Source of the DNA: Pantoea vagans
GTDB taxonomy: Bacteria; Pseudomonadota; Gammaproteobacteria; Enterobacterales; Enterobacteriaceae
Reading direction: 5' to 3'
DNA: 64,000 nt
Assembly (NCBI RefSeq): GCF_001506165.1
Contig: NZ_CP011427.1
Span: forward strand, 3,472,001-3,536,000
Shown here: positions 14,465 to 26,675 of the stretch, one piece after another
How the letters are laid out: every line of letters begins with the position of its first letter
Numbering within the stretch: position 1 is the first letter of the stretch
The notes under the pieces: generated by a model
Told to the model about the DNA's origin: nothing
The model's input: only the letters and a program-made list of their open reading frames with translations
Databases searched by the model: none
Position numbers and translations under genes: made by a program

Positions 14465-16036
14465 ATGCGTGCATTGATTATGTTGGTCACTTTATGGATC
14501 AGCGCGTTTGCGCTGCAGGCTGCCACCCCGAAAGACACACTGGTGGTGGCCGTGCCGTTGGATGGCATCATCAGTTTCGACCCGGCGGAAAGCTTTGAAA
14601 CCGTCAGCAACAGCGTGCAGCGCAACATCTACCAGACGCTGGTGGAAGCGGACCGCAACACGCCGCAGAAACTGTCTCCGTTGCTGGCAACCTCATGGCA
14701 GACCGGCAGCACGCCACACAGTCTGGTGTTTAACCTCAAGCCGGGTGCTCACTTCTCCAGTGGCAATCCTGTGACGCCGCAAGATGTGATCTTTTCACTG
14801 ACGCGCGCTGTGCAGTTGAACAAAGCGCCTTCTTTTATCCTCGCTGAGTTTGGCTGGACCAGCGCGAATATCGCCAGCCAGTTTAAGGTTCTGAATGACC
14901 ATCAACTGGAGATTCAGTGGCCAGCCGCGATTGGCCAGGATCTGGCACTGCGCCTGCTGACCGCGCCGGTGGCATCGGTAGTCGACAGCAAAACCGTGCA
15001 GCAACATGCCGCAAATAACGATCTCGGTAACGGCTGGCTGCACACCAATACCGCAGGCAGTGGCGCCTTCACCATCCAGCAATATGTGCCACAGCAGGCG
15101 CTGGTGCTGAGCGCCAATAAGCAGGCTAATCCACAGCCGCACCTGAAGCGTATTTTGCTGAAAGGTGTGGCCGATGCCGGCGCGCGTCGTCTGTTGATTC
15201 AGCAGGGTGATGTCGATGTGGCTTACCAGCTGGGACCGGATCAGATTGATGCGCTGAAAAGCGATAAAAACCTGCGCATCGATGCCTTCCCCTCAAGCCT
15301 GGTGTATTACCTCGGCTTTAATACGCAGAACAAAGCACAGCCCGCGCTGGGTAATCCGGCCTTGTGGGAAGCGGCGCGCTGGTTGGTAGACTATCAATCC
15401 ATCTCAAAGGATCTGCTGAAAGGGCAATACCGTATTCATCAGAGCTTCCTGCCGCAGGGCTTCGACGGTGCGCTGGACGATCAGCCCTTCCATTACGATG
15501 TCGCAAAAGCCAAAGCGATATTGGCCAAAGGCGGTATTAAACCGGGCAGCAAATTTGCGCTGACGGTGATCAATCAGCCGCCTTACATTGATGTGGCGCA
15601 GGCGCTGCAAGCCAGCTTCGCCAAAGCGGATGTGCACATTGAATTGCAGCCGGTGGCGGAATCCGAGCTGTGGAGCAAAATGCGCGGCCGTGATTTCCAG
15701 TCGATCTTTATCTACTGGGGCGCGGATTACGTGGACCCCAACACCAATGCCAGCGCCTTTGCCTACAACGTGCCGGGCGGCTCGAAAACCCTGGCGTGGC
15801 GTGTCGGTTGGGAGATACCAGAACTGAGCGCGAAGACGCGGGCAGCCGCAGGCGAAAGTGATGCCGCTAAGCGCCGTGCGTTATATACCGATTTGCAAAA
15901 GACGCTTCAGCAGAACTCGCCGTTTGTGGTGCTGCTGCAAGGGGCGCAGCAGGTCGCGGTGCGTAATAACGTGAGCCATGTCCAACAGGGGATTGGTGTG
16001 AGCCTGCTTTATTTTGATGCGGTGCAGAAGCAGTAA
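14465..16036 (+). CDS. Orphan periplasmic solute-binding protein, peptide/nickel (SBP family 5) type
   Basis: A signal peptide (MRALIMLVTLWISAFALQA) is followed by a family 5 binding protein of 523 residues: TLVVAVPLDGIISFDPAESF near the start, the DRNTPQKLSPLLATSW segment, GAHFSSGNPVTPQDVIFSL, and the C-terminal WGADYVDPNTNASAFAYNVPGG. Such proteins capture oligopeptides, dipeptides or similar ligands for ABC import. No permease or ATPase genes adjoin, so it must share a transporter encoded elsewhere or bring its ligand to another system. Its leader can fold over the ribosome binding site. Family membership is clear; the ligand is unknown. Confidence 0.87.
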   Translation: MRALIMLVTLWISAFALQAATPKDTLVVAVPLDGIISFDPAESFETVSNSVQRNIYQTLVEADRNTPQKLSPLLATSWQTGSTPHSLVFNLKPGAHFSSGNPVTPQDVIFSLTRAVQLNKAPSFILAEFGWTSANIASQFKVLNDHQLEIQWPAAIGQDLALRLLTAPVASVVDSKTVQQHAANNDLGNGWLHTNTAGSGAFTIQQYVPQQALVLSANKQANPQPHLKRILLKGVADAGARRLLIQQGDVDVAYQLGPDQIDALKSDKNLRIDAFPSSLVYYLGFNTQNKAQPALGNPALWEAARWLVDYQSISKDLLKGQYRIHQSFLPQGFDGALDDQPFHYDVAKAKAILAKGGIKPGSKFALTVINQPPYIDVAQALQASFAKADVHIELQPVAESELWSKMRGRDFQSIFIYWGADYVDPNTNASAFAYNVPGGSKTLAWRVGWEIPELSAKTRAAAGESDAAKRRALYTDLQKTLQQNSPFVVLLQGAQQVAVRNNVSHVQQGIGVSLLYFDAVQKQ

Positions 16037-16057
16037 CGTCAAATCACTCACACTGAT

Positions 16058-16119
16058 GTAGGGTGCGGCCTGCAAGCTGCGCCCTACAAGATACCCTTCG
16101 TGGCGCAATAAATTGCGCC
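16058..16119. repeat. Intergenic palindromic element, copy 6 (two hairpins)
   Basis: GTAGGGTGCGGC...GCTGCGCCCTAC forms one hairpin, and GGCGCAATAAATTGCGCC follows after 15 bp. It lies between the binding-protein gene and yjgR. Confidence 0.6.
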
Positions 16120-16178
16120 GCCACCAGCCTCACTTGCTATTCTTTCAGGCATAACCTGTTGCCTGCGAGTGAAAAAAC

Positions 16179-17681
16179 ATGACCACCCCGCTCTTGATTG
16201 CTCAAACGCCTGACATCCAGTTATCCCTGCTTTCCAATATGGCCAACCGCCACGGCCTGATCACCGGCGCTACCGGCACCGGGAAAACCGTGACGCTGCA
16301 AAAAATCGCCGAATCTTTCTCTAATATTGGCGTACCGGTATTTATGGCCGACGTGAAAGGCGATCTGACGGGCGTAGCAACTGCCGGGGAAGGTTCGGAA
16401 AAACTGCTGGCGCGACTGGAGAAGATCGGTGTGACCGACTGGCAAGCGCAGAAAAACCCGGTGATGGTGTGGGATATTTTTGCCGAGAAGGGTCATCCGG
16501 TCCGCGCCACCGTTTCCGATCTCGGCCCGCTGCTGTTGGGGCGTTTGCTCAACCTCAATGAGGTGCAATCCGGCGTGCTGCAAATCATCTTCCGCATTGC
16601 AGACGACCAGGGCTTATTGCTGCTGGATTTTAAAGATCTGCGCGCCATGACGCAGTACATCGGCGATAACGCCAAATCCTTCCAGACCCAGTACGGCAAT
16701 ATCAACAGCGCCTCGGTAGGCGCCATTCAGCGCGGTCTGCTGGCGCTGGAGCAGCAAGGTGCCGAGCACTTCTTTGGTGAACCGATGCTGGATATCCGTG
16801 ACTGGATGCGCTGTGACAGCGAGGGCAAAGGGTTTATCAATATCCTGTCCGCAGAGAAGCTCTACCAGATGCCAAAACTCTATGCCACCAGCTTGCTGTG
16901 GCTGTTGGCTGAGCTGTACGAGCAACTGCCGGAAGCGGGTGATGTGGATAAGCCAAAAATGGTGTTCTTCTTTGATGAAGCGCACTTGCTGTTTACCGAT
17001 GCTCCGCCGGTTTTACTGGAAAAAGTCGAACAGGTGATTCGACTGATTCGATCCAAAGGGGTGGGCGTCTATTTTGTGACGCAGAACCCGGCAGATATTC
17101 CTGACAACGTGCTTGGTCAGTTGGGTAACCGCGTGCAGCATGCCCTGCGCGCCTTCACGCCGAAAGACCAGAAAGCAGTGAAAAGCGCCGCCGAAACCAT
17201 GCGCGCCAATCCCGCCTTTGACACGGTCGAGGCGATCCAGGCACTCGGCACCGGCGAAGCGCTGATTTCATTTCTCGATGAAAAAGGCAGCCCGTCAATG
17301 GTGCAGCGCGCAATGGTGATCGCGCCGGGCTCACGTATGGGGCCGATCAATCAGGATGAGCGCAACGGCCTGATCAATAACTCTCCGTTGTACGGTAAAT
17401 ACGATACCGAAGTGGATCGCGAATCTGCGTTTGAGATGCTGCAAAAAGGGGTGCAGGCCGCACCACAGCAAGCCAATGCGCCCGAAGCAAAAGGCAATAA
17501 CGTGGAAGTTGATGATGGCATCCTGGGTGGATTGAAAGACATTCTGTTTGGCACCACCGGACCGCGCGGCGGGAAGCGCGATGGTGTGGTGCAGAGCGTG
17601 GCTAAAAGCGCGGCGCGTCAGGTGACCAATCAGATCATTCGTGGGGTATTGGGCAGCTTGATGGGTGGGCGCCGTCGTTAA
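16179..17681 (+). CDS. yjgR: YjgR-like HerA/DUF853 P-loop ATPase
   Basis: A 500-residue RecA-fold ATPase with Walker A GATGTGKT at residues 30-37, a Walker B strand [10 protein letters not shown] near 265-275, and the sensor-like [20 protein letters not shown]. It is the HerA-type DUF853 family. The physiological role is unknown; a DNA or protein translocase activity is inferred from the fold. The C-terminus (about 430-500) is basic and less conserved, ending in GGRRR. It appears to be a single-gene unit; E. coli yjgR is also near the leuX/yjg region. Confidence 0.92.
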   Translation: MTTPLLIAQTPDIQLSLLSNMANRHGLITGATGTGKTVTLQKIAESFSNIGVPVFMADVKGDLTGVATAGEGSEKLLARLEKIGVTDWQAQKNPVMVWDIFAEKGHPVRATVSDLGPLLLGRLLNLNEVQSGVLQIIFRIADDQGLLLLDFKDLRAMTQYIGDNAKSFQTQYGNINSASVGAIQRGLLALEQQGAEHFFGEPMLDIRDWMRCDSEGKGFINILSAEKLYQMPKLYATSLLWLLAELYEQLPEAGDVDKPKMVFFFDEAHLLFTDAPPVLLEKVEQVIRLIRSKGVGVYFVTQNPADIPDNVLGQLGNRVQHALRAFTPKDQKAVKSAAETMRANPAFDTVEAIQALGTGEALISFLDEKGSPSMVQRAMVIAPGSRMGPINQDERNGLINNSPLYGKYDTEVDRESAFEMLQKGVQAAPQQANAPEAKGNNVEVDDGILGGLKDILFGTTGPRGGKRDGVVQSVAKSAARQVTNQIIRGVLGSLMGGRRR

Positions 17682-17703
17682 CCTATTGATTTAATGCGCC
17701 ATC

Positions 17704-17767
17704 CGTAGCGACACCTCTGTCCGTGGGAATACGTTTGCAGGCCCGCGCGATGAATCGCGCCGCTACG
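17704..17767. repeat. Intergenic palindromic element, copy 7 (degenerate)
   Basis: GTAGCG is followed after about 35 bp by a GCGCGATGAATCGCGC hairpin and CGCTACG. The left hairpin is worn. It lies between yjgR and yjiN. Confidence 0.45.
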
Positions 17768-17840
17768 CTTGGGTGCCAGGGGCGTGCCTTGGCGAACAGA
17801 ACGGAAGTGACCTTAATCTGTGGTCTGCTAAGATCGGTAT

Positions 17841-19121
17841 ATGGATAAACATCAACAACTCATACGGAGTAAGCGCTTAGCGCTGTCGTTGCTGCTGATT
17901 GCCGCCGCGACTTTTGTGGTCACGCTGTTTCTACCGCCCAATTTTTGGGTGCTGGGGCTAAAGGCGATTGCGGAAGCCTCGATGGTCGGTGCGCTGGCGG
18001 ACTGGTTTGCGGTGGTGGCGCTGTTTCGTCGCGTGCCGGTGCCATTTATCTCACGCCATACGGCGATTATTCCGCGTAATAAAGATCGTATCGGTGAGAA
18101 CCTCGGACGCTTCGTGCAAGAGAAATTTCTCGATACCGACTCACTGCTGGCGCTGATTCGTCGCCACGATCCCTCGCAGATGCTGGCGCAATGGCTCAAT
18201 ACCCCCGGCAATGCCGATCGCATTGGCCGTCATCTGTTACAGGTGATGCGCGGTTTCCTCGACCTGACTGATGATGAACGTATTCAACGCTTTATCCGAC
18301 GTGCGGTGCACCGGGCGCTGGATAAGGTCGATCTCACGCAGTCCAGCGCGCTATTACTCGACAGCCTGACCAAAAACAATCGTCATCAGGAGCTGTTGGA
18401 TGCCGCCGTTCAGCAACTGCTACGCCTGCTGCATAAGCCCGGTACGCGAGAGTTTATTGCCACGCAGATTGTGCGCTGGCTCAAGCGCGAGCATCCAATC
18501 AAAGCCAAAATGCTGCCAACCGAATGGCTGGGCGAGCACAGTGCGGATTTAGTGGCGAATGCGGTCGATTCGATTCTGGACCAGGTGGCACTCGATCAGG
18601 GCCATGAATTGCGGCTCGGTTTTAACCGTGCGGTGCAACGGTTGATTGAGAAGCTAAAAACCGATCCCGAAATGGCGGAGCGTGCCGAGGTGATCAAAAA
18701 CTGGTTGAAAGAGGATGAGTCACTGAATCGCTACATCGGCGAACTGTGGCAAGACCTGCGCAACTGGCTTAAAACGGATCTCGCCAGCGATGATTCCCGT
18801 GTTCAGGAGCGCGTCAGACTGGCGGCGCTGTGGTTCGGTGAAACTCTTGCCGCCGATGAAACGCTACGCACCTCAATGAATCAGCATCTGGAAGACGCCG
18901 CACGCAGTGTGGCACCTGAGTTTGCCGAATTCCTGACGCGCCACATAAGCGATACGGTGAAAAGCTGGGATGCGCGAGAGATGTCGCAACAGATCGAGCT
19001 GAATATCGGCCGCGATTTGCAGTTTATCCGCATCAATGGGACCCTGGTGGGCGGGACGATTGGCTTGATTTTGTATCTGTTGTCGCAGTTGCCGGTTCTG
19101 GTAGAGACAATTCGGCAATAA
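17841..19121 (+). CDS. yjiN: YjiN-like DUF445 inner-membrane protein
   Basis: The 426-residue protein has two membrane segments near the N-terminus (about 12-35 and 40-60, containing [20 protein letters not shown] and [20 protein letters not shown]) and one at the very C-terminus ([16 protein letters not shown]). Between them is a long helical DUF445 domain ([20 protein letters not shown] is its hallmark). The length and order match E. coli YjiN. The function is unknown. Its downstream neighbour lptG is convergent, with a palindromic element between them. Confidence 0.9.
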   Translation: MDKHQQLIRSKRLALSLLLIAAATFVVTLFLPPNFWVLGLKAIAEASMVGALADWFAVVALFRRVPVPFISRHTAIIPRNKDRIGENLGRFVQEKFLDTDSLLALIRRHDPSQMLAQWLNTPGNADRIGRHLLQVMRGFLDLTDDERIQRFIRRAVHRALDKVDLTQSSALLLDSLTKNNRHQELLDAAVQQLLRLLHKPGTREFIATQIVRWLKREHPIKAKMLPTEWLGEHSADLVANAVDSILDQVALDQGHELRLGFNRAVQRLIEKLKTDPEMAERAEVIKNWLKEDESLNRYIGELWQDLRNWLKTDLASDDSRVQERVRLAALWFGETLAADETLRTSMNQHLEDAARSVAPEFAEFLTRHISDTVKSWDAREMSQQIELNIGRDLQFIRINGTLVGGTIGLILYLLSQLPVLVETIRQ

Positions 19122-19124
19122 AAA

Positions 19125-19180
19125 GGTCGCCATCAGTGGCGACCCTACTTCGGTTTCGTAGGGGCCGCATACATGCGGCC
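19125..19180. repeat. Intergenic palindromic element, copy 8 (two hairpins)
   Basis: GGTCGCCATCAGTGGCGACC and CCTAC are followed by GTAGG and GGCCGCATACATGCGGCC. This is the clearest example of two different facing hairpins with the same CCTAC/GTAGG joint. It sits between convergent yjiN and lptG. Confidence 0.75.
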
Positions 19181-19190
19181 CACTCTTCAA

Positions 19191-20270
19191 TCAACGACGT
19201 TTCAGCAGCATATACAAGCTAATCGCAAAGAACGCGGCGCTTGGCAGGATGGCACCCAGAATTGGCGGGATGCCGTAAACCAGGCTGAGTGGGCCGAAGA
19301 TCTGGTCCAGTACGTAGAACAGGAAGCCAAAGCTAATCCCCGTGACCACACGTACCCCCATCGACACGCTACGCAGCGGACCAAAGATAAACGACAGCGC
19401 CATCAGCATCATCACCGCCACGGAAAGTGGCTGGAAGATTTTGCCCCACATATTCAACTGGTAGCGTCCGGAAACCTGGCCGCTCTGCTTGAGATATTTG
19501 GTGTAGTTATACAGGCCGCTGATCGACAGGGCATCCGGGTCCAACGCCACCACACCGAGTTTGTCGGGAGTCAGGTTGGTCTTCCACTCTCCGCCCAGAC
19601 TCTGTGAACCGGTGATTTGCTTAGCATCGCTGAGGTTGGACTCATCCACCTGCGACAGCACCCACAATTTCTTATCCGCATTCCAGGTGGCACTTGCGGC
19701 ATAACGCACGCTCTGTAAACGACGCTGATCGGTGAAGGTATAAATGCTGACACCATCGATTTCGCTATCGCTTTTAATGCGTTCGATGTAGATGAAGTCA
19801 TGGCCATCTTTTGCCCACAAGCCACTCTGTGTCGACATCAACGAACCGCCATACAACTGCTGTGCACGGTAGTTACGTGCCATCTGCTCGCCCTGGGGCG
19901 CAACAAACTCACCAATGGCCATGGTCAACAGCACCAGTGGGATGGCAGTTTTCATCACGGCCAGCGCCACCTGCAGACGGGTAAAGCCCGATGCCTGCAT
20001 GACGACCAGTTCACTGCGCTGCGCCAGCGTCCCTAAACCCAGCAGCGCGCCAAGCAGCGCCGCCATCGGGAAGAAGATTTCGATATCTTTCGGTACGCTG
20101 AGCAAGGTGTAATAACCGGCATCCAGTGCGGTATAGGCGCCCTGCCCGGTTTTACGTAGCTGATCGACAAACTTGATGATGCCCGACAGCGACACCAGCA
20201 TGAACAGCGTCATGATGATGGTATTGAAGATGGTTTTACCGATATAGCGATCAAGGACCTTAAACATCAC
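19191..20270 (-). CDS. lptG: LptG, LPS export ABC transporter permease
   Basis: The 359-residue protein, with LptF and the LptB ATPase, pulls LPS from the inner membrane onto the Lpt bridge. It shows the family N-terminus MFKVLDRYIGKTIFNTIIMT, the coupling-helix region (FFPMAALLGALLGLGTLAQR, SELVVMQASGFTR), a periplasmic beta-jellyroll (about 130-270), and the C-terminal membrane helices (IFQPLSVAVMMLMALSFIFG, LPSAAFFAISLYMLLKRR). Length equals E. coli (360). Its ATG overlaps the lptF stop by 4 bp (ATGA), indicating translational coupling. Confidence 0.97.
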   Translation of the reverse strand: MMFKVLDRYIGKTIFNTIIMTLFMLVSLSGIIKFVDQLRKTGQGAYTALDAGYYTLLSVPKDIEIFFPMAALLGALLGLGTLAQRSELVVMQASGFTRLQVALAVMKTAIPLVLLTMAIGEFVAPQGEQMARNYRAQQLYGGSLMSTQSGLWAKDGHDFIYIERIKSDSEIDGVSIYTFTDQRRLQSVRYAASATWNADKKLWVLSQVDESNLSDAKQITGSQSLGGEWKTNLTPDKLGVVALDPDALSISGLYNYTKYLKQSGQVSGRYQLNMWGKIFQPLSVAVMMLMALSFIFGPLRSVSMGVRVVTGISFGFLFYVLDQIFGPLSLVYGIPPILGAILPSAAFFAISLYMLLKRR

Positions 20271-21367
20271 ACCGATCCTCCACGGCTAAAGCGGCCACGA
20301 ATGCGTCGCATCGGTACCGTATCCCACAGGTTCAAGATCACCGCCAGCGCCAGATAAGCGAAGTTCACCACCCACATCCAGATCGCGGGATCGAACTTGC
20401 CTTTCGCCGCGTTGGACCGCAACGAACTCTGCAACAAGAAGAAGATCAGGTACAGCAGCATGGCGGGCAGCATTGACAGCACACGGCCCTGGCGTGGGTT
20501 GACCACACTCAGCGGCACCACCATCAGCGCCATCACCAACACGGCAAATACCAGGGTTAAACGCCAGTGAAACTCCGCCTGGAACTGCGGTGTTTTGTTC
20601 TTATACAGCGTGCTGATGCTCGCCTGATCGGCGTCGTTTGGATCGAGCGTGGCTTCTTTGTAGCCCACCAGCGCCTGATAATTGGTGAAATCCGTGATAC
20701 GGAAATCGCGCAACATGGCCGTGCCTTCAAAGCGCGTGCCTTTATCCAGGGTCACCACCTGCGAGCCGTCTTTACGCTGCTCCATATGACCGCTGTCGGC
20801 TAGCACCACTGAAGGGCGTGCATTCCCTTTCGGACGCAGTTGCGCCAGGAACACGTTACCAAAATGATTGCCTTTCACGTTTTCCACAAACAGCACGCTA
20901 TTGCCGTCGCTGGAGGTCTGGAACTGACCCGCCGCAAGCGCCGCCGCACCTGGGTTGGCTTTGGCATTTTGTGTCACTTCGTCCTGATAACGTGATGACC
21001 ATGGCCCTAACCAAATGACGTTGACTGCCGCTACCGCCGAGGTAAGCAACATCAGAATCATCGCGGCCTTAACCAGCACGCTTTTACCCAGTCCGCAGGC
21101 ATGCATCACCGTAATTTCACTTTCGGTGTACAGCCGCCCAAGGGTCATTAAAATCGCCAGAAACAAGCTTAGGGGCAGGATAAGTTGTGCCATTTCAGGC
21201 ACGCCCAGTCCTAACAATGTCAGAACCAGATTTGTTGGGATCTCGCCATCCACCGCAGCACCCAAAATCCTGACTAACTTCTGGCAAAAGAAGATTAGTA
21301 GCAGGATGAACAGGATAGCCAGCTGGCTTTTGAGCGTTTCCCGAACCAGATATCTAATGATGATCAC
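20267..21367 (-). CDS. lptF: LptF, LPS export ABC transporter permease
   Basis: A 366-residue partner of LptG, the same length as in E. coli, with VIIIRYLVRETLKSQLAILF at the N-terminus, YTESEITVMHACGLGKSVLV in the coupling region, a periplasmic jellyroll, and the C-terminal helices with VVPLSVVNPRQGRVLSMLPA. The reading frame is open 90 bases further upstream, but alignment places the start at the GTG at 21367, whose first residues then match the family exactly. It is divergent from pepA across a 268-bp region that should contain both promoters. Confidence 0.96.
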   Translation of the reverse strand: MIIIRYLVRETLKSQLAILFILLLIFFCQKLVRILGAAVDGEIPTNLVLTLLGLGVPEMAQLILPLSLFLAILMTLGRLYTESEITVMHACGLGKSVLVKAAMILMLLTSAVAAVNVIWLGPWSSRYQDEVTQNAKANPGAAALAAGQFQTSSDGNSVLFVENVKGNHFGNVFLAQLRPKGNARPSVVLADSGHMEQRKDGSQVVTLDKGTRFEGTAMLRDFRITDFTNYQALVGYKEATLDPNDADQASISTLYKNKTPQFQAEFHWRLTLVFAVLVMALMVVPLSVVNPRQGRVLSMLPAMLLYLIFFLLQSSLRSNAAKGKFDPAIWMWVVNFAYLALAVILNLWDTVPMRRIRGRFSRGGSV

Positions 21368-21620
21368 GCTTAGTACGCCTGTGATAACTTGTCTTTTTGC
21401 AGGAAAATCGCTAGTTTCAACGCTTATCAGCCATTTTTCTTCATCAATGGCCGTCATCGTAGCTAAAATAGTATGACGAACGCGTTAGAGTGGTGAAAAA
21501 CCAACACATTTCCACCCCTACTCATTATGACCGCCAGCGTTAAATTGTCATGGCGTCGCAACAAAATAATGGGTTACGAACGCGCTACATTCTAACGACA
21601 GCTAAGGCCGTTGTCTTTAA

Positions 21621-23147
<1,527 letters not shown>

Positions 23148-23169
23148 AGTCTTCTGCGATCATTGAAAC

Positions 23170-23224
23170 GGTGCGCATAAATGCGCACCCTACAGGACTT
23201 GTAGGGTCGCCTTTAATGGCGACC
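23170..23224. repeat. Intergenic palindromic element, copy 9 (two hairpins)
   Basis: GGTGCGCATAAATGCGCACC and CCTAC, 7 bases, then GTAGG and GGTCGCCTTTAATGGCGACC. It lies between pepA and holC and may shape the transcript between them. Confidence 0.75.
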
Positions 23225-23292
23225 TTATTATTGGACGCAGCGGTCTTGCTGAAGCACAATGCCCCACTGTCATCAATGGAAATAACCCCGCC

Positions 23293-23754
23293 ATGAAAAA
23301 CGCCATTTTCTATGTGATGGAGTCAGAAAGCCCCAGCGACGGCCTCAGCGCCATCGAAGCACTGGTGTGCGATCTGGCAGAAACACGCTGGCGTGACGGC
23401 AAGCGCATTCTGATTGCCTGTGAAAACGAAGAGCAGGCCAACCGTCTGGATGAAGCGCTATGGCAGCGCCCCGCCAACGCTTTTGTGCCCCATAACCTGG
23501 CCGGTGAAGGCCCGCGTTACGGTGCGCCGGTGGAACTGGCCTGGCCGCAGCGCCGTGGCAGTTCACCGCGCGACCTGTTGATCAGTTTGCTGCCACAGTT
23601 CGCAGATTTTGCTACGGGTTTCCATGAAGTGATAGACTTTGTTCCTTACGAAGAATCCTTAAAACAACTGGCGCGCGACCGCTATAAAGCCTATCGCAGC
23701 GTTGGTTTCCAATTGAATACGGCGACGCCACCTCCGCCGCAAACGACAGTGTAG
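23293..23754 (+). CDS. holC: HolC, DNA polymerase III chi subunit
   Basis: A 153-residue protein with the chi pattern: [49 protein letters not shown] and [15 protein letters not shown]. Chi links the clamp loader (through psi) to single-stranded DNA-binding protein. The C-terminus after residue about 145 ([11 protein letters not shown]) is a short low-complexity tail. valS starts 2 bp after its stop, so the two are translationally coupled as in E. coli. Confidence 0.95.
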   Translation: MKNAIFYVMESESPSDGLSAIEALVCDLAETRWRDGKRILIACENEEQANRLDEALWQRPANAFVPHNLAGEGPRYGAPVELAWPQRRGSSPRDLLISLLPQFADFATGFHEVIDFVPYEESLKQLARDRYKAYRSVGFQLNTATPPPPQTTV

Positions 23755-23756
23755 AA

Positions 23757-26612
23757 ATGGAAAAGACATATAACCCGCAAGATATCGAGCAGCCGCTCTA
23801 CGAGCACTGGGAACAGCAGGGCTACTTTAAACCGAATGGCGATACCAGCCAGGAAAGCTTTTGCATCATGATCCCGCCGCCGAACGTCACCGGCAGCTTG
23901 CATATGGGTCACGCTTTCCAGCAGACCATCATGGATACCATGATCCGTTACCAGCGTATGCAGGGGAAAAATACCCTGTGGCAGGCAGGTACTGACCATG
24001 CCGGTATCGCGACGCAGATGGTTGTTGAACGTAAGATCGCCGCTGAAGAGGGCAAAACCCGCCAGGATTATGGTCGTGACGCCTTCATCGACAAAATCTG
24101 GCAGTGGAAAGCGGAATCTGGCGGCACGATTACGCGTCAGATGCGTCGCCTCGGCAACTCCGTGGATTGGGAGCGTGAGCGCTTCACCATGGATGAAGGC
24201 CTGTCTAACGCGGTGCGTGAAGTCTTCGTCCGCCTGTATAAAGAGAACCTGATTTACCGTGGCAAGCGCCTGGTGAACTGGGATCCTAAACTGCGCACGG
24301 CTATCTCCGATCTGGAAGTGGAAAACCGCGAGAGCAAAGGCTCTATGTGGCATATCCGCTATCCACTGGCTGACGGCGTTAAAACCGCAGAGGGCAAAGA
24401 TTATCTGGTGGTTGCCACCACCCGTCCGGAAACCCTGTTGGGCGATACCGGCGTAGCGGTAAACCCGGAAGATCCGCGCTACAAAGATCTGATCGGCAAA
24501 GAGCTGATCCTGCCGCTGGTGAATCGTCGCATCCCGATCGTCGGCGATGAGCACGCGGACATGGAAAAAGGCACCGGCTGCGTGAAGATCACCCCGGCGC
24601 ATGACTTTAACGACTATGAAGTCGGTCGTCGTCACAAGCTGCCGATGATTAACATCCTGACCTTTGATGGCGATATCCGTGAACGTGCGGAAGTGTTCGA
24701 CACCAATGGCGAAGTCAGCGACGAGTGTGCGGATGAGATCCCAGCCCAGTTCCAGAAAATGGAACGTTTCGCGGCGCGTAAAGCCATTGTGGCTGCGGTT
24801 GACGAAATCGGCCTGTTGGATGAAATCAAACCTCACGACTTAACCGTTCCTTACGGCGACCGTGGCGGCGTGGTCATCGAGCCAATGCTCACCGACCAGT
24901 GGTATGTTCGCACCGCTCCGCTGGCGAAAGTCGCGGTTGAAGCGGTAGAGAATGGTGATATCCAGTTCGTACCAAAACAGTACGAAAACATGTACTTCTC
25001 GTGGATGCGTGACATTCAGGATTGGTGCATCTCACGTCAGCTGTGGTGGGGCCACCGTATCCCTGCATGGTACGACAATGACGGTAACGTCTATGTTGGC
25101 CGCACGGAGCAAGAAGTGCGTCAGGAAAATAACCTGGCTGACGTGGTCGTTCTGCGTCAGGACGACGACGTGCTGGATACCTGGTTCTCGTCTGGTTTAT
25201 GGACGTTCTCCACCCTGGGCTGGCCAGAGAATACTGAAGCGCTGCGCACCTTCCACCCAACCAGCGTGCTGGTGAGCGGCTTCGATATTATCTTCTTCTG
25301 GATCGCGCGCATGATCATGCTGACCATGCACTTCATCAAAGATGAAAACGGTAAGCCGCAGGTACCGTTCAAAACCGTCTATATGACCGGTTTGATCCGT
25401 GATGAAGAAGGCCAGAAGATGTCGAAATCGAAAGGTAACGTCATCGATCCACTGGATATGATCGACGGGATTTCGCTGGAAGATCTGCTGGAAAAACGCA
25501 CCGGTAACATGATGCAGCCACAGCTGGCTGAGAAGATCCGCAAACGTACCGAGAAGCAGTTCCCGGACGGTATTGTGGCATCCGGTACCGACGCGTTGCG
25601 CTTTACCCTGGCTGCGCTGGCCTCAACCGGCCGCGATATTAACTGGGATATGAAGCGTCTCGAAGGCTATCGCAACTTCTGTAACAAGCTGTGGAACGCC
25701 AGCCGTTTCGTGCTGATGAATACCGAAGAGCATGATTGCGGCCAAAATGGCGGCGAGCTGAAGCTGTCGCTGGCGGATCGCTGGATTCTGACCGAATTCA
25801 ACAGCACCGTGAAAGCCTATCGTGAAGCGCTGGATAGCTATCGCTTTGATATCGCTGCCAACATTCTGTATGACTTCACCTGGAACCAGTTCTGTGACTG
25901 GTATCTGGAGCTGACCAAGCCAGTGATGGACAACGGTAGCGAAGCGGAACTGCGCGGTACGCGTAATACGCTGGTCACCGTGCTGGAAGCCTTGCTGCGT
26001 CTGGCGCATCCGATCATTCCTTACATCACCGAAACCATCTGGCAGCGTGTGAAGGGTCTGAAGAACATCGATCACGATACCATCATGCTGCAGGCCTTCC
26101 CGCAGTTTGATGCGGCGAAAGAAGATGCCGAGGCGAAAGCCGATATCGAGTGGATGAAGCAGTCGATTGTCGCGGTGCGTAACATCCGTGCTGAGATGAA
26201 CATTTCTCCAGGCAAACCGCTGGATGTGCTGCTGCGTGATTGCTCTCCTGCGGCACAGCGTCGCGTGGAAGAGAACCGCAACTTCCTGTCTCGTCTGGCG
26301 CGTCTGGCCAGCCTGGAGATTCTGCCTGCGGGTGAGAAAGGGCCACTTTCAGTCACTAAGATTGTAGAAGGCGCTGAGTTGCTGATCCCCATGGCGGATC
26401 TGGTGAACAAAGAAGCGGAGCTGGAGCGTCTGGCGAAAGAGCTGACCAAGCTGGATGTCGAGATTGAGAAGATCCAGGTCAAGCTGGCGAACGAAGGCTT
26501 TGTTGCTCGTGCACCGGAAGCGGTGGTGGCGAAAGAGCGCGATCGCATCGTTGAGCTGGAGCAATCAAAAGCAAAACTGATTGAACAGCAGGGCGTGATT
26601 GCGGCATTGTAA
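23757..26612 (+). CDS. valS: ValS, valyl-tRNA synthetase
   Basis: A 951-residue class Ia synthetase, the same length as E. coli ValS. It has the HIGH-type motif in [13 protein letters not shown] (residues 40-52), the editing domain with [20 protein letters not shown], the KMSKS motif at about 554-558 ([14 protein letters not shown]), an anticodon-binding domain and a C-terminal coiled coil (about 885-951) characteristic of ValS. It charges tRNA-Val and hydrolyses mischarged threonine. Its start overlaps the holC region; a strong terminator follows. Confidence 0.98.
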   Translation: MEKTYNPQDIEQPLYEHWEQQGYFKPNGDTSQESFCIMIPPPNVTGSLHMGHAFQQTIMDTMIRYQRMQGKNTLWQAGTDHAGIATQMVVERKIAAEEGKTRQDYGRDAFIDKIWQWKAESGGTITRQMRRLGNSVDWERERFTMDEGLSNAVREVFVRLYKENLIYRGKRLVNWDPKLRTAISDLEVENRESKGSMWHIRYPLADGVKTAEGKDYLVVATTRPETLLGDTGVAVNPEDPRYKDLIGKELILPLVNRRIPIVGDEHADMEKGTGCVKITPAHDFNDYEVGRRHKLPMINILTFDGDIRERAEVFDTNGEVSDECADEIPAQFQKMERFAARKAIVAAVDEIGLLDEIKPHDLTVPYGDRGGVVIEPMLTDQWYVRTAPLAKVAVEAVENGDIQFVPKQYENMYFSWMRDIQDWCISRQLWWGHRIPAWYDNDGNVYVGRTEQEVRQENNLADVVVLRQDDDVLDTWFSSGLWTFSTLGWPENTEALRTFHPTSVLVSGFDIIFFWIARMIMLTMHFIKDENGKPQVPFKTVYMTGLIRDEEGQKMSKSKGNVIDPLDMIDGISLEDLLEKRTGNMMQPQLAEKIRKRTEKQFPDGIVASGTDALRFTLAALASTGRDINWDMKRLEGYRNFCNKLWNASRFVLMNTEEHDCGQNGGELKLSLADRWILTEFNSTVKAYREALDSYRFDIAANILYDFTWNQFCDWYLELTKPVMDNGSEAELRGTRNTLVTVLEALLRLAHPIIPYITETIWQRVKGLKNIDHDTIMLQAFPQFDAAKEDAEAKADIEWMKQSIVAVRNIRAEMNISPGKPLDVLLRDCSPAAQRRVEENRNFLSRLARLASLEILPAGEKGPLSVTKIVEGAELLIPMADLVNKEAELERLAKELTKLDVEIEKIQVKLANEGFVARAPEAVVAKERDRIVELEQSKAKLIEQQGVIAAL

Positions 26613-26639
26613 GCACATCAGTCCAATTGCTAAATCATA

Positions 26640-26662
26640 GCCGGGCACTGCCCGGCTTTTTT
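26640..26662 (+). terminator. Rho-independent terminator of holC-valS
   Basis: A GCCGGGCA/TGCCCGGC 8-bp stem around one base, followed by six T. Confidence 0.92.
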
Positions 26663-26675
26663 ACCCCGGAAGAGA

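Noticed and set aside
23691..24836. 381-codon minus-strand open frame opposite valS
   Set aside because: Antisense to the fully conserved valS; the protein shows no recognisable family and its open frame follows from valS codon bias.
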